Part shown: piece after piece, positions 1 to 10,807 of the stretch | Numbering within the stretch: the stretch's first letter is position 1 | Layout: the number at the start of each line of letters is the position of its first letter | From: Mycoplasmataceae bacterium | Lineage (GTDB): Bacteria > Bacillota_I > Bacilli_A > Mycoplasmatales > Mycoplasmoidaceae | Length of the DNA: 63,686 nucleotides | Assembly (NCBI GenBank): GCA_031284865.1 | Contig: JAITXG010000018.1 | Span: 1-63,686 of the forward strand | Direction of reading: 5' to 3' | Notes under the pieces: model-generated | What the model was told of the DNA's origin: nothing | What the model saw: only the letters and a program-made list of their open reading frames with translations | Database searches by the model: none | Position numbers and translations under genes: made by a program

Positions 1-424
1 GAACTTGTTCAGGTTTACCTAATCTATCACGAATTTGATATTTTGGTTTCTTCAGAATAAATGGAAACCATCAACAGGCTAATAATACGGTTAATACTAC
101 ACCACCTTCGACCGCTAGCCCGCCTGATGCAAAATCAAAAAAACTAGTCCATTTTGCGTCACCTAACATACATGATCAAATCCTTGCACCCAAGATAGCG
201 GTTGGAATTCCCATTAGACAAAATCAATAAAAAGGTTCAATTGGCGCTTTATAAAGTTTTCATAATTTCATGACGCCTATTAAAATAGCCATCATAAATC
301 CTAGAAAGATAAAGATACTATATCAACGTACTCCGAAGCTGCCAAGAAAAAAGGCAATTTCAGAACTACCTTCTTTCCATGGATGAAGAGGTGCTGGGGG
401 CATCGCTTGTAATACATCTAACAT
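1..424 (-). CDS. lgt: Prolipoprotein diacylglyceryl transferase, partial (C-terminus beyond window)
   Basis: Lgt moves a diacylglyceryl group from phosphatidylglycerol to the lipobox cysteine of prolipoproteins in the cytoplasmic membrane. About 141 residues are visible from ATG at 424. They include hydrophobic helices, the early stretch HPWKEGSSEIAFFLGSFGVR, the GARIW segment that follows helix 3, and the motif GGLAVEGGV, which corresponds to the conserved GG-x(3)-x-GG motif of Lgt. Tryptophan is encoded by TGA in the codon after FGVR, showing genetic code 4. The gene starts 8 bases after the hprK stop, so the two are co-transcribed; hprK-lgt is a common Firmicute/Mollicute pair. It matters here because the window is rich in lipoproteins. 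The glutamate in GGLAVEGG, where many homologues have histidine or another residue, is a small oddity. Confidence 0.85.
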
Positions 425-432
425 ATTAATAT

Positions 433-1368
433 TTATTTCCTTTTGCTAACCATTGTAAAGTTAGTCAAATAATCGTCACCAGAATTGTACCCGTGTTGTT
501 TCAATTTCCAATCAACAACAGCAGTTTCAATTAAATCACTCATTTTACGACCAGAAGTAATTGGCAAACGATAATATGATACTTTTACTTTTTCTACAAC
601 TTTGGTATAAGATTTATTTCCAATTCGTTCAAAATCAGTTTTATTTAAATTGTCATCACGAATTAATTCCACAATGATATCGATGTTACTAGAATCGGCC
701 GTCTTTTCAATTCCAAACATACGAGCAATGTTCAAAATACCTAATCCTCGTACTTCAATGAAGTTATTTGCTACAGCATTAGGTTTACCAAATAATCGGT
801 CAGCAAGATTAGTAACATCAACTGCATCGTCAGCCACGAAGATGTGTCCTTTTTTCACTAATTCCATAGCAACTTCGGATTTACCAACACCAGATTTACC
901 TTCGAGTAACACTCCAACACCATAGACATTAATCAATGTGCCGTGGACTGTTTTATATTCAGCTAAATTTTCATTAATTCATGCAGCAACAGTGACATAC
1001 AACTGAGCCGAAGGTAAAGAGGAGTGCAAGATTGTTGTTTTATATTTGCGTACCGCCTTCAATAGAATGTCTCTATATTTAAATTGATCAGTCACAATAA
1101 TTACAGGTGGAGTCAATCTTAAAACATTTAGCATTGATGCCATACGTTCTTTATCCGATGATAGTTGTGATAAAAAACGACTTTCGTTATTGCTCCATAA
1201 TACGGCTGAAATAATGTTCTTGAAAACAATCTTTTTACTTGCTAATTCAATCCCAGTACGATTTAAACTCGGAATTAAAATACGATTCTTAAATCCCTCT
1301 TTATAGAGAACATCAAAATTAAACTTACGTACCAACGCTGCTACTGTAATATATTTTTGATTTGTCAT
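433..1368 (-). CDS. hprK: HPr(Ser) kinase/phosphorylase
   Basis: Bifunctional enzyme that phosphorylates and dephosphorylates Ser-46 of HPr, linking the PTS to carbon regulation. The 311 residues match the family length. The N-terminal domain (about 1-130) is followed by the P-loop EGKSGVGKSE at about residue 156, the capping motif DDAVD, and the HPrK signature EVRGLGILNI, which is diagnostic. One TGA tryptophan lies between the two halves (VAAWINEN). Start ATG at 1368 has an AAGGAG ribosome site 7-8 bases upstream. It is the first gene of the hprK-lgt unit. The HPr substrate gene is not in the window. Confidence 0.95.
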
Positions 1369-1530
1369 GCGTGCTCCTTATATAGGGTAAACTATATTAA
1401 TGATGTAATAACCACTATTTAATTTTAATTCAATATATTGATATATTATCTTTTTTATCTATCTTATTGATGTTTTCGTAAAGCGAATATTAAAGGTAAT
1501 TAATTAAAATCAAACAAAGCACCTATTTGT

Positions 1531-1550
1531 TATAATTAGTTAAAAGAGGA
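1531..1550 (+). promoter_or_regulatory. Promoter -10 and ribosome binding site of the rubrerythrin gene
   Basis: TATAAT at 1531-1536 is followed by AAAAGAGGA ending at 1550, six bases before the ATG. No convincing -35 hexamer was seen, which is usual in mycoplasmas. The 188 bases between hprK and this gene hold nothing else I can name. Confidence 0.6.
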
Positions 1551-1556
1551 ACAATT

Positions 1557-2108
1557 ATGAAAAAATTAGATATTAAGGGAACAAGAACAGAAAAGAATTT
1601 AATGGAGGCATTTGCGGGTGAATCAATGGCTCGTAATAAATATACTTATTATGCTTCGCAAGCCAAGAAAGATTGATACGTATTAGTTCAAAAGATCTTT
1701 GAAGAAACTGCTGGCAATGAAAAAGAACACGCTGAGTTATGATTTAAAGCACTACATGGCGGTGCAATGCCAACTACAGCTGATAACTTATTAGATGCTG
1801 TGAACGGTGAACACTATGAATTTACTGATATGTATAAACGTCACGAAAATGATGCACGTAGTGAAGGTTTCATTGATTTAGCTGAACAATTTAAAGGCGT
1901 AGGTCAAATTGAATCTACTCACGAAGCACGTTACCGTGCATTATTAGAAGATGTTAAATTAAAAAAATTCTTCAAACGAAACACGGAGATTATTTGACAA
2001 TGTCAAAATTGTGGGCATTTGCACAAAGGTAAAACGGCTCCACTAGTATGTCCTGTTTGTAATCATCCCCAAGCATATTTCCAAGAAAATCCAACAAAAA
2101 ATTATTAA
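1557..2108 (+). CDS. Rubrerythrin
   Basis: Non-haem di-iron peroxidase that reduces hydrogen peroxide using electrons passed through its rubredoxin domain; typical of anaerobes and microaerophiles. The 183 residues form a four-helix ferritin-like domain with the metal ligand motifs GESMARNKY (E22), EETAGNEKEH (residues 49-58) and GQIESTHEARY (E119, H122), followed by a rubredoxin-like domain with CQNC (149-152) and CPVC (165-168). TGA encodes two tryptophans. It is monocistronic, with its own promoter and a strong terminator. Rubrerythrin is uncommon among the well-known mycoplasmas, so it points to oxygen-poor habitats. Confidence 0.95.
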
Positions 2109-2122
2109 TTTTGTTTCTTATT

Positions 2123-2161
2123 AAATGTCCTTCGAATCGCAAAGATCCGAAGGACATTTTT
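2123..2161 (+). terminator. Rho-independent terminator after rubrerythrin
   Basis: Perfect 12-bp stem: AAATGTCCTTCG (2123-2134) pairs with CGAAGGACATTT (2148-2159), loop of 13 bases, ending in a T-run. It is one of the few clear intrinsic terminators in the window. Confidence 0.85.
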
Positions 2162-2217
2162 AAGTAAAATGACACAGTCTCATTGTCAAAAAAACTATAC
2201 TAAATATAGAGGTTAAA

Positions 2218-2802
2218 ATGAAAAGACAAATTAAAAAAATAATTAATATATATAAAACTAGACGTAGTATTTATAACTTTACTGGCGATTGTCCAATTGG
2301 CGAAGAGGATCTATTAAGTTTTCTGCAAGGATGTTTACTTACATCGCCTTCGCCTTGAAATTATCAATCGCAGCGACTGGCTGTATTTCTAGGTGAAGCG
2401 CATGCAAAATTATGAAACATTATTAATAAGCGCTTATCGGCATCTGAACAATCAAGAATAAAACCATTTGCCAATGCTTATGGCACTATTTTGATTTATT
2501 ATGATAATAAATCTACTGAGCGAATGAAAAAGAATCACGCCGAAATGGCTGATGGCTGTGTGGAGTGAGAAATTGAAGCTAATGCTATGACACAATATCA
2601 AATATGAACAGGACTTAGCTATTTAGGGTGTGGTGTCAACATTCAGCACTTTAATTCATTAATTCAAAAAGATGTAGCTAAAGAGTTTAATACCCCCTCT
2701 AGTTGAGTATTAAGAACCCAAATGGTCTTTGGTGAATTAATATCAATCCCTGATGAACACGAGCATCTTGATGCTAAAACAAGAATAATCGTTGAACATT
2801 AA
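2218..2802 (+). CDS. Nitroreductase family flavoprotein
   Basis: Predicted FMN-dependent NAD(P)H oxidoreductase of the nitroreductase fold (194 residues). Evidence is the N-terminal motif KTRRSIYNF typical of the family, the SPSPWNYQSQR segment that corresponds to the FMN-phosphate-binding S-x-x-N-x-Q-x-x region, and the C-terminal half with GLSYLGCGVNI, equivalent to the G-x-G flavin-contacting region. Several tryptophans are TGA. The physiological electron acceptor cannot be told from sequence. It lies between rubrerythrin and nagA on the same strand, each apparently its own unit. Lineage partners in anaerobic Mollicutes suggest a redox-balance or detoxification role (inference). Confidence 0.8.
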
Positions 2803-2841
2803 TTCGTTATTCATCTAGTTTTTACAAAATATAATATGCTT

Positions 2842-2847
2842 TATAAT
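2842..2847 (+). promoter_or_regulatory. -10 box of nagA, six bases from the ATG
   Basis: TATAAT at 2842-2847 is followed by only TAAATT before the nagA ATG at 2854. With the usual 6-7 base distance to the transcription start, the mRNA would begin at or next to the A of the ATG. A second TATAAT at 2830-2835 could serve instead. No ribosome binding site is present. Confidence 0.5.
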
Positions 2848-2853
2848 TAAATT

Positions 2854-3984
2854 ATGAAATTACTAAAGCAAACTGTTGTAACACACCAAGAAATATATGT
2901 TGCCAACATTACTGTTGAGCGTGGTTTAATTACCGAGATTACCCGTTTAAATCTTTCCCCTAACTTAAACCAAGTTTTAATGCCTGGTTACATTGATGTC
3001 CATACACACGGTGGATACGGTTTTGATTTTAATGATCTTAAGAACGATCGTTATCGTCCTAGCTTTAAAAAGTATCTTAATAAAATCCATAGTGAAGGTG
3101 TAACTAGTGTAATGGCGACAACAGTAACATGCCCAATGCAAGATTTAAAGAACATCGCTAAGAACATTGTTAATATTCATCGCTATGATGCTAACAACGT
3201 AATTGTCGGTTGAAATATGGAAGGACCGTTTATTTCTCCCGAAAAAAAAGGTGCTCATGATGAACATAACATTGTTCCTGTTGATAATGCTTTGCTTAAT
3301 CTAATCAAAGGGATGCGTAAATTTAACGTGTCTGTTGTGATTGCACCTGAATATAAAGGCAATGTTGAAAAAATCTCACAGATTAAATCATATGCCGATG
3401 TAGCCATCGGTCATTCGTTAGCTTCGGCTGACTTGACAATGCAAGCAATTCAGCTAGGTGCCAATAAAATTATTCATTTGTATAACGCGATGTCTGGTTT
3501 TAATCACCATAATCCTGGCGTGGTAAATGCTGCTTTTATGGATAAACATGTTTTATGTGAACTAATTTGTGATAACGTCCATGTCAATCCGGTTGTCGTT
3601 CGAAACTCCTTTGATATCTTAACGCCTAAACGCATTATTATCATTAGCGATTCTTTAGTTTGCAAGGGGTTAAAGAATGGTGACTACATGTTAGGTACAT
3701 TACCAATCACCAAGCATAACCAAATTGCTACGTTAACTAATTCTGAGACTATAGCTGGTTCGATTACAGGGTTTGACGTGAATGTTCGTAATATGTACAA
3801 TGATGTTCAATGTTCACTACATGACATTGTGCAGATGAGCTCTTACAATGCGGCGCGATCATTTCATCAGGAACACAATCTTGGTGTTATTGAAGTTGGT
3901 GCCAAGGCTAACTTTGTACTTGTTAATAAAAAAATGCATGTATTAAAGACATATATCAATGGTAAAATTGTATACCAAAGATAA
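2854..3984 (+). CDS. nagA: N-acetylglucosamine-6-phosphate deacetylase
   Basis: Amidohydrolase that removes acetate from GlcNAc-6-phosphate, feeding amino sugars into glycolysis through NagB. The 376 residues match the E. coli enzyme (382). Visible motifs: the metal site DVHTHGG (H50, H52), the catalytic-site WNMEGPF (E123; its W is TGA), GHSLA (H187), HLYNAMSGFNHHNPG (H208), and the ISDSL segment carrying the catalytic aspartate. No nagB or GlcNAc PTS gene lies nearby. Its stop codon is one base from the stop of the convergent ABC ATPase gene, with no terminator between them. Confidence 0.95.
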
Positions 3985-3985
3985 A

Positions 3986-4819
3986 TTACTTTATTTTTAA
4001 ATAATTACTCATAAATCTTTCAAGGCTGCCGAAGTGTTGGATGATTGATTTAATGGTAGTATCTAAAACAATGCTACCATCACGTAAAATGATGACACGT
4101 TGGGCAAAATGAATAATTTCACGAACGTTATGGGAAGATATTAATGTAGTGATTTTATTTTTATTGATGTAATTTTTGACATATTTAAACATTCATAATT
4201 GCGCATTAATATCTAATGCTGTTGATAATTCATCCAAGAATAGAATCTTGGGGTCAGACATGACAGCTAAAAACACATTTAATCTTTGCTGTTGGCCCCC
4301 CGATAATTTGTGTGCTTGTTTGTTCAACATTTGATCCAAACGAAATGTTTTTAGTAGTTTGGCTAAATCGGCTTCCGATATTTTATAACGATTAATGGAA
4401 TTCTGAAAAGAGATAATATCAAATACTTTTAAACCACGAGGACATGAAGCATCTTGAAATTGAATACCAATTCGTTCTTGTGGTGAATATTTAAAGTCAT
4501 AATCGTAATATATTCGTCCTGACGAAGGAACCACACTACCTGATAGAATTTCTAATAGTGTGGTTTTACCAGCTCCATTAGTCCCAAGAATAGCTACTTG
4601 TTCTCCTTCATAGACACTAAAACTAATTTTACTCAATACCTCTTTAAATTTATGATGAACAAAATATTTCTTTGTTAGATCCTTTACCTCAATAATTGGT
4701 CGTTCGTGATCAGCATGTTTTTCGATAACTGGTTTAAAATTTTTTAATTGTGCTGAAAAACGAGGGTCGATTGCAATATGATTGGTGGCAGTGGGCTTTT
4801 TCTTATTAAAAAATCACAT
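3986..4819 (-). CDS. ABC transporter ATPase, module copy 1
   Basis: 277-residue ATPase, last gene of the six-gene operon. An N-terminal extension of about 60 residues precedes the nucleotide-binding domain with Walker A GTNGAGKTT, Q-loop IGIQFQDAS, signature LSGGQQQR, Walker B LFLDELSTALD and H-loop SSHNVRE. The usual DEP after Walker B is DEL. The closest relative in the window is the 277-residue ATPase at 7533-8366, with the same length, extension and YYDYDFKY.P.E.IGIQFQ region. TGA tryptophans occur at residue 2 and near the C-terminus. It starts 2 bases after the stop of its permease. The CcmA-like domain with an ABC-2 permease suggests export; the substrate is unknown. Confidence 0.88.
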
Positions 4820-4821
4820 AG

Positions 4822-5694
4822 TTAATCTCTCCGGTTCCATCTAAACGTAGCAATATCTAATACGCCCAAGGCAAACGTAATTCCAACTGGCATAAATAGC
4901 GCCATATATTTATCAAATGAGCCCAAAATATCGACGATAGCAAAACTTGTTCCGAGTTTAATCGTAAGTAATGTAGATGGATCAAACATTGATGAACCAT
5001 ATATATTAAACACCGAGTGGGAATGAGCAAATCATGCTTGGTAATTTAAGCATGAAGTATACCAAAATGGATCGACATAAACAACTTTAGTCAGCAATGG
5101 CATACCGACTCCTGTCGTAACATTATGAACCACTCCGATTGGTACTCCTAAGCCTCCCAAAACGAATGAAACGACTATCACAGCAATTGATATTAATTGA
5201 ATTTGAAAATTACGACGACAAACAACCATCCAAATAAAGCCAATGGATAATGACATAACATAAGTCAAAGTAATAGCATACCACAGATACAAGTAATTTG
5301 CTCCCGTTAACATATCCGATATAAACCCACGATAATTTCAGAGTATTAAATATGATCACAATATTTGTCAAATGTAACTCACGAAGACAACAATGTAATA
5401 GTAAACAATAATAGTCATCAAGAAAACAATTGGTTTAACTGGTGATGACCCCATTCGTTTCAATAACATTGAAGTTCTTAAGTCATTAACGGATATTGGA
5501 ATGACAATCATTGTTAAACTTAAAATAACAGTGGTGTAGCACCCCGGTAGAACCATATTCGGAATAATTTCTCCAACTAAATTCCAAACCGATGAAACGA
5601 TGAAAAGAAAAACAAACGACAAGCCGAAAGCAAAAAACGGCCCATAAAAGGATTTTCAGAAATATATATTTACTAATTTAATGGTTCCGCGCAT
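4822..5694 (-). CDS. ABC-2 type permease, module copy 1
   Basis: 290-residue integral membrane protein with about six hydrophobic helices and no enzyme motif. It starts MRGTIKLVNIYFWKSFYGP, and residues before the last helices read VYVDPFWYTSCLNYQAW, matching YFDPLRYSSFLSFESW in the second copy (8381-9247). It starts three bases after the LRR lipoprotein stop and ends two bases before the ATPase start, so translation is likely coupled. The fold is that of ABC-2 exporters by hydropathy and partner, not by a named family motif. I infer that it forms a homodimeric channel with the ATPase at 3986-4819. Confidence 0.8.
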
Positions 5695-5697
5695 AAA

Positions 5698-7533
5698 TTA
5701 TTCCTTTCGATCCTTAGAAAATTTATCTCTCTTAGCGATAAAAGCATTCTTGCGTGTCTTATCGTCTCGCTTGCGTAAGTAAATACGAATTAAATAAAAT
5801 GAAATAACTGAGGCAGCCATTGTACTAAATATGGTAGCGTTCAATATGAAAATGATATTATTCCTTTTAAAAACATTGGCATTAGTACAATAACTATTGT
5901 GCATATCAAACAAACTTAATATTCTGTTTGTAATGTCAGCAATACCACCTGATAAATCTAAATTTGTAGGTAGGTAATGATCAATTGATAAGTCAAATCT
6001 ACAAACAATAATATACCTCCCCAAATTTCGTGAAAATTCCGAAGCTAAGCCTGATTTACTTGCAATTAAAGAAGTTCATGATTGTCCAGTCTGCTGTGAT
6101 CACCCATTGTTTTTTTCAAAATAATCAAAGCATATTGATTCATTACCATAAGCAATAATATCATCTATGTATCTATTCCTAAAATCAGCTGGAAATTTTG
6201 CCTTCATCATGTTGGTAAGATCTTGATCGGTAATAATAACTGCATCTGTTTGATAACAGCCTAATTGCAATACCATTTCTAAAACATCAACGAGCAGCGT
6301 TGTTCCATCTACTCGACTGTAATTAATATAGAAGTATGAATCATCAATAAGATCTACGCCTGCAGTTTCTAGTTCGCCCCAAATTGACTGTCCTGTTTTT
6401 GCATAAGTAGCATACTTTTTTAGTGAATATATATAAGGCATATAATTGTAATCTAACATTAATCCATCTGATCCAGTAGATTGAAAAAGCCAATTTCTAA
6501 ACGGTTTTACTATTGATGCTAATCCAGGCACATATATCTCTGTGTATGCATCGGCATCATCATCATCAGATGGTGCTGGATTCAAATTTAAATATGTCAA
6601 ACAATTATGTTCTAAATTAATACCGTCTAAGAATGTTGGGTCAGTATCTTCCCCTAGTGGAGCGGTATATCGATATCCTTCAAAGGAATAATAATCACGA
6701 TTATATCCCGTTCCTACATATGTATCTTTTTGCGTCATAAAATGAAGGCCACGTGTGGGTCCCTTAAGAGATGATCAATTTGGAACATTACGTAGATGGT
6801 TATTAGATAAATCTATATAGCTTATGTGACTGTCACCTAGAGGGCCAATAAACGTTGACCCAGTAAAATTATCATATGAACTGCCACTGAGATAAGCGGC
6901 TTCAAAACTAGTGGTTCGATCCAACAAAATATTTCATAGCATTGGATTTAAAAGGGCCATAACGCTGTTATCACGCTCATAATCACTTGAATACAAACCA
7001 CTTAAATTTAAAATCCCATGCATGTTGTGTTCTACAAAATTTTTTAATTTTACCGTAGTCACTATTCCATTGATATATTGTCGGCCACCCGCAAAATAAG
7101 CTGCAACATCAGGATTGATAAAGAAATCACGGTAAGTATTAGCATAAGTTGACTGGGTATTCTCATCTGCAACTAAAGTAGCAAACCCTTGTAAATCTCA
7201 TCAACCATTATTATTCTTGGCTTGATCCATATCATTGTTATAAATATGCGTACCGTGTGGATAAATCGGGGCAGCCAAGTTAATTCCATGCTTATCATAA
7301 GTAGCGCCATCGACATCATTGAAGAATGAAATATCATCCTGATAAGTATAGTAATATTGTTCATATTGGTCGCGAGACAAGGTATGATAATCACCAACAT
7401 CGTTACCTGCTGGTATAGTGCTTAACTTAGTAGCATTAGAAGAGCAAGAAGAACCGACCAAAAGTGCTGGTGCTGCAATACTAGCAACTAGTAAACCTGA
7501 AAATAGAATTTTATGTATTTTAATCATAACCAT
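5698..7533 (-). CDS. LRR surface lipoprotein with C-terminal membrane anchor, module copy 1
   Basis: 611-residue exported protein. An N-terminal lipoprotein signal ends in VGSSC, so the mature N-terminus would be lipid-anchored outside. A leucine-rich-repeat patch SYIDLSNNHLRNVPNW lies around residues 240-255, with ILNLSG earlier. A large polar ectodomain follows, then a transmembrane helix at about 559-583 and a basic tail (RKRDDKTRKN...). It is therefore held at both ends, an unusual design. The ATG overlaps the stop of the preceding ATPase gene by one base (TAATG). It is similar in plan, but not closely in sequence, to 9250-10794. Possible roles are substrate capture or sensing for the ABC pair; function unknown. 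Confidence 0.8.
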
Positions 7534-8366
7534 TATCCCCCCATGTATTTCTGCAAGAAGGTCTCAACCGAACCAAACTTCTTATGAATGACATCAATTC
7601 GAGCATCAGCCATCACATAACCATTACGAATCATGATTAAACGGTTACATAATGTATCCATTTCACGAATAGAATGAGATGACATGATCGTAGTGATCTT
7701 ATGTTTATTTAAGAAAGCCTTTAAATAACTTAATATTTGATTTTGACTTACAATGTCTAAACCGGTGGTTAATTCATCTAATAAAAGGAATTGGGGTTTG
7801 TGTAAAATACTTAAGACGACATTCACTCTTTGGCGTTGACCACCTGATAAATTACGAATATTCTCTTTCGCTAGATCATTTAAGCCAAATGCATGTAAGA
7901 GTTCCTTACGTTCAGCTAGTGTTAGTTTAATCTTATGAGTATCTAAAATGAAATCAATGACATTATTAACTGTAATGCCTGTAGGATAACTTGACTTTTG
8001 AAACTGGATTCCAATTTTCTCTTCGGGATAGATTTTGTAATCAAGATTGTAATAAATTTTGCCACAAGAAGCTTCACGTACGCAGGCTAAGATTTCAATC
8101 AATGTACTCTTACCAGAACCGTTAGCACCAACCAAAGCAATGCAATCACCTTGAAATACCGTGAAATTAATATCCCATAGTACTACATGTTGTCGCGATG
8201 AGAACTCGTTATAAATCTTTTGTAAATGTTCAACTTTAATTAATGCTTGTGCACTTTTTTTATCATAATGTCCAATTTTCTTTTGAATCTGCTTAGACAT
8301 TGCCAAATCAGAATCAGTTTTCTGATTGAACGATACCTGCGATAAGACTTTTCTTTTCTTTAACAT
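7533..8366 (-). CDS. ABC transporter ATPase, module copy 2
   Basis: 277-residue ATPase paralogous to the one at 3986-4819. Motifs in order: Walker A GANGSGKST, Q-loop IGIQFQKSS, signature LSGGQRQR, Walker B FLLLDELTTGLD and H-loop SSHSIRE. As in its sister, DEP is DEL. The N-terminal 50 residues are polar and basic, perhaps docking on the permease. A very strong ribosome site (AGGAGGAGG) lies before ATG 8366. Its stop codon shares one base with the start of the next lipoprotein gene, joining the two modules into one operon. Confidence 0.88.
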   Translation of the reverse strand: MLKKRKVLSQVSFNQKTDSDLAMSKQIQKKIGHYDKKSAQALIKVEHLQKIYNEFSSRQHVVLWDINFTVFQGDCIALVGANGSGKSTLIEILACVREASCGKIYYNLDYKIYPEEKIGIQFQKSSYPTGITVNNVIDFILDTHKIKLTLAERKELLHAFGLNDLAKENIRNLSGGQRQRVNVVLSILHKPQFLLLDELTTGLDIVSQNQILSYLKAFLNKHKITTIMSSHSIREMDTLCNRLIMIRNGYVMADARIDVIHKKFGSVETFLQKYMGG

Positions 8367-8380
8367 ATTACTACCTCCTC

Positions 8381-9247
8381 CTATATTTTATATAGCAACA
8401 GTGCTGCGCTAGTGAACGAGATTGTGAATGCAAAAGGAGCAAAGATATTTGCGATCTTATCTGGCACACTTAAAATCGTCACTGGAATCGCTAATTGTGA
8501 AACAACCCGAGCCATGTATGGTGTCGATACATCAAAAATCGAAGATTGATATGTATTGAATTCACTGGCTTTACCAAACCATGACTCAAACGACAAGAAA
8601 GAACTGTAGCGCAATGGATCAAAATAAGTCAGTGTCCATAAAGGGTGATTAGACCAACTACTAAGTTCAATTGGCAAAATAAATCCAGCTAGAACTAATG
8701 AAGCGATCACGATAGAAAACCCAACTAGCGGTACAACAATCGGCTTTTTTGCCACTGAAACAACAAACATCGCAATTGATCCAGATAAAATGATATGAAT
8801 AAAGATAGTATAAAAAACACTACCTCAGTTAGCATCATAAAATATTTGCTGCATCGCTGCTCTTAAATCGGCGCTCATTCCAATTCAAGGATTCATTAAA
8901 GCACCAATGAAATAGGAAATTAAAGCCAATACTGCATAATATAAGAATGACGTAAATAAAACGGTCGTTTTTCTAATTGATGTGGCTTTTAAAAATTTCA
9001 TTAGAACTGAATCATTCAATTCATATAACGCCTGAGGAAACATTACTAACATAATAACCGTTGGCGCTAATAAGAAGGCATTAGGCAAAACTAAAGTCGA
9101 AAGCGATATCGCTACATTACCCATTGGTTTAATAAAAAATGTGGCACTAACAATTCAAACATAAAGAATTGGGAATATAAAAGTAATCGCTGGTCCAAAC
9201 ACTGATTTTCAATAACCGATATTAATAATTCGAAAAATCGCACGCAT
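8381..9247 (-). CDS. ABC-2 type permease, module copy 2
   Basis: 288-residue membrane protein, paralogue of 4822-5694: both begin MR-x(2)-x-[IL] followed by NI-x-[YF]-x-W-KS-x(1,2)-GP, and both carry the DP-[FL]-x-Y-[TS]-S motif before the final helices (here YFDPLRYSSFLSFESW). About six transmembrane helices are predicted from hydrophobic stretches. Several TGA tryptophans (GYWKS, YVWIV, NPWIG, NWGSV). It begins two bases after the TAG stop of its LRR lipoprotein gene. It presumably assembles with the ATPase at 7533-8366. Substrate not inferable. Confidence 0.8.
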
Positions 9248-9249
9248 AA

Positions 9250-10794
9250 CTACTTAGTCCCCATCGATTTTGCAATTTCACGAATCGTACGCTCTTTATG
9301 ACGACGTGCAAGGTATTTTCTAATCCAGATGAAATAGATAATTATAAATACAACAGCCAGGCCTAATAAGACACTAAACGCTATTAACACGCCTCGGACA
9401 ATCAATGATTTAGCAAATCCGCTAATGGTGTATGAATAAAACATTTGGCTACTTTTACTATACTTTATGCTTGTTCCATCATATAATTGTCAATCAGTAA
9501 AATCAAAGGCTAGACGCATGCTACCATTCATTCAATCAGATTGGGCATACAGATAAGAGTGAATGTGATTATCACCCATTGTTAAACCAATTCCTAATGG
9601 ATCATTACCACCTTGCACAGAATAAACAATGCTTGAAGCAATGTTATTGCGAATGAAGAAATTACATAATAGTATTGCAACGTTATCACCAAGAATTTTG
9701 TTAATTTGGATGGGATCGTGATCCACCAAATAATATGAACTAATATCAATATTTCATTTTTGCATATAGTAATCTTTAACAAAATTCATGAGAATATTAC
9801 GGTCATACCATAAAGCAGTAGATTGTTTGTGTAGCTTAGTTGCAGGATCTATTTCACCATAATCAATGTTATTAATATAAGCATATGGTGTATATGTCAC
9901 GAATAAATCAGTAGCGTTATTTGTAGGATCTTGTACAAGGTAGTTATCGTCAAGTTTAATTTTACATATTGGCTTAGGCGGAGTCTCAGAATTCATTTTA
10001 CCAATAGTCGTTAAATCAACACTATCATCTTCTTTGCCTTTCACATCAATCGCTCTTGAAACGGTGGTGATGTGATTGTGTTGCAGGTCAAGTTCCTCTA
10101 ATTTTGTGAAGCCAACTTTCTTTCATGCACCTCATTCACCGCTTTTGCTCACATATCCGAATAAAGGAACATGTCATAGTTTATTATTGGAAAGATCAAG
10201 ATGTGCTACATTAGCAAATGCTTCATTACCATCGGGAAATAAACAAGGATTATTTAAAGTGCGAATAACATCGTCAGCATAAATATCGTTCTCTAGTGTC
10301 TTTGATAAATCAAGAGTGTCAGTAGACAACGTTTTTAAATCACTTAATTTAACAATATCCCCTGTATTTTTACCAGCCGATGTAGCAATCTTATTAGCCA
10401 AATTAGAATCTAAAAAAAATTGTTCATAAGTTAGTGCATTAGGTGCACCTAATGCACTGTCATTTAACCAGCCTGTGGTTTTATCATAAATGGTGTCTCA
10501 ATTTGGTACGACATCATTAGGGTGCAAGGCACTATAAATTTCTGGATAAGGTAAACCATAATCATCGGTTGATCATACTTGTTGAGTAATATCTAATTTA
10601 TGAACACCCTGTACTGACCATGTTCTAGGAGTAAAATCGGCTAGTTTGGGTCGTGCACTATTCATTGAACTAGCGCCGGCATTTTCGTTAGCACAACCAC
10701 TAATTATTCCCATCATTGGAATGAACAAACCTACTAGAGTTGCAAGTCCTACTTTTAGTCTATTTTTCTTCTGTTTTTTACTATGGTGAACCAT
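9250..10794 (-). CDS. LRR surface lipoprotein with C-terminal membrane anchor, module copy 2
   Basis: 514-residue protein, first gene of the six-gene operon. The N-terminus is basic (MVHHSKKQKKNR), followed by a hydrophobic stretch and lipobox IISGC. Two canonical LRR units are visible: VAHLDLSNNKLWHVP (about 193-207) and LEELDLQHNHITTV (about 222-236). After a polar ectodomain comes a transmembrane helix at about 466-494 and a basic cytoplasmic tail (RKYLARRHKER). Same plan as 5698-7533 with weak sequence identity, so the lipoproteins have diverged faster than the transporter parts. The -10 box sits seven bases before the ATG. Confidence 0.8.
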
Positions 10795-10801
10795 TAGTAA
10801 A

Positions 10802-10807
10802 ATTATA
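10802..10807 (-). promoter_or_regulatory. -10 box of the six-gene LRR/ABC operon
   Basis: On the minus strand TATAAT lies seven bases upstream of ATG 10794, with no Shine-Dalgarno sequence between them, so the operon mRNA probably starts at or just before the ATG. The 199-base gap to the divergent lipoprotein gene also has a 12-base palindrome AACTCATGAGTT near 10955. Confidence 0.5.
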
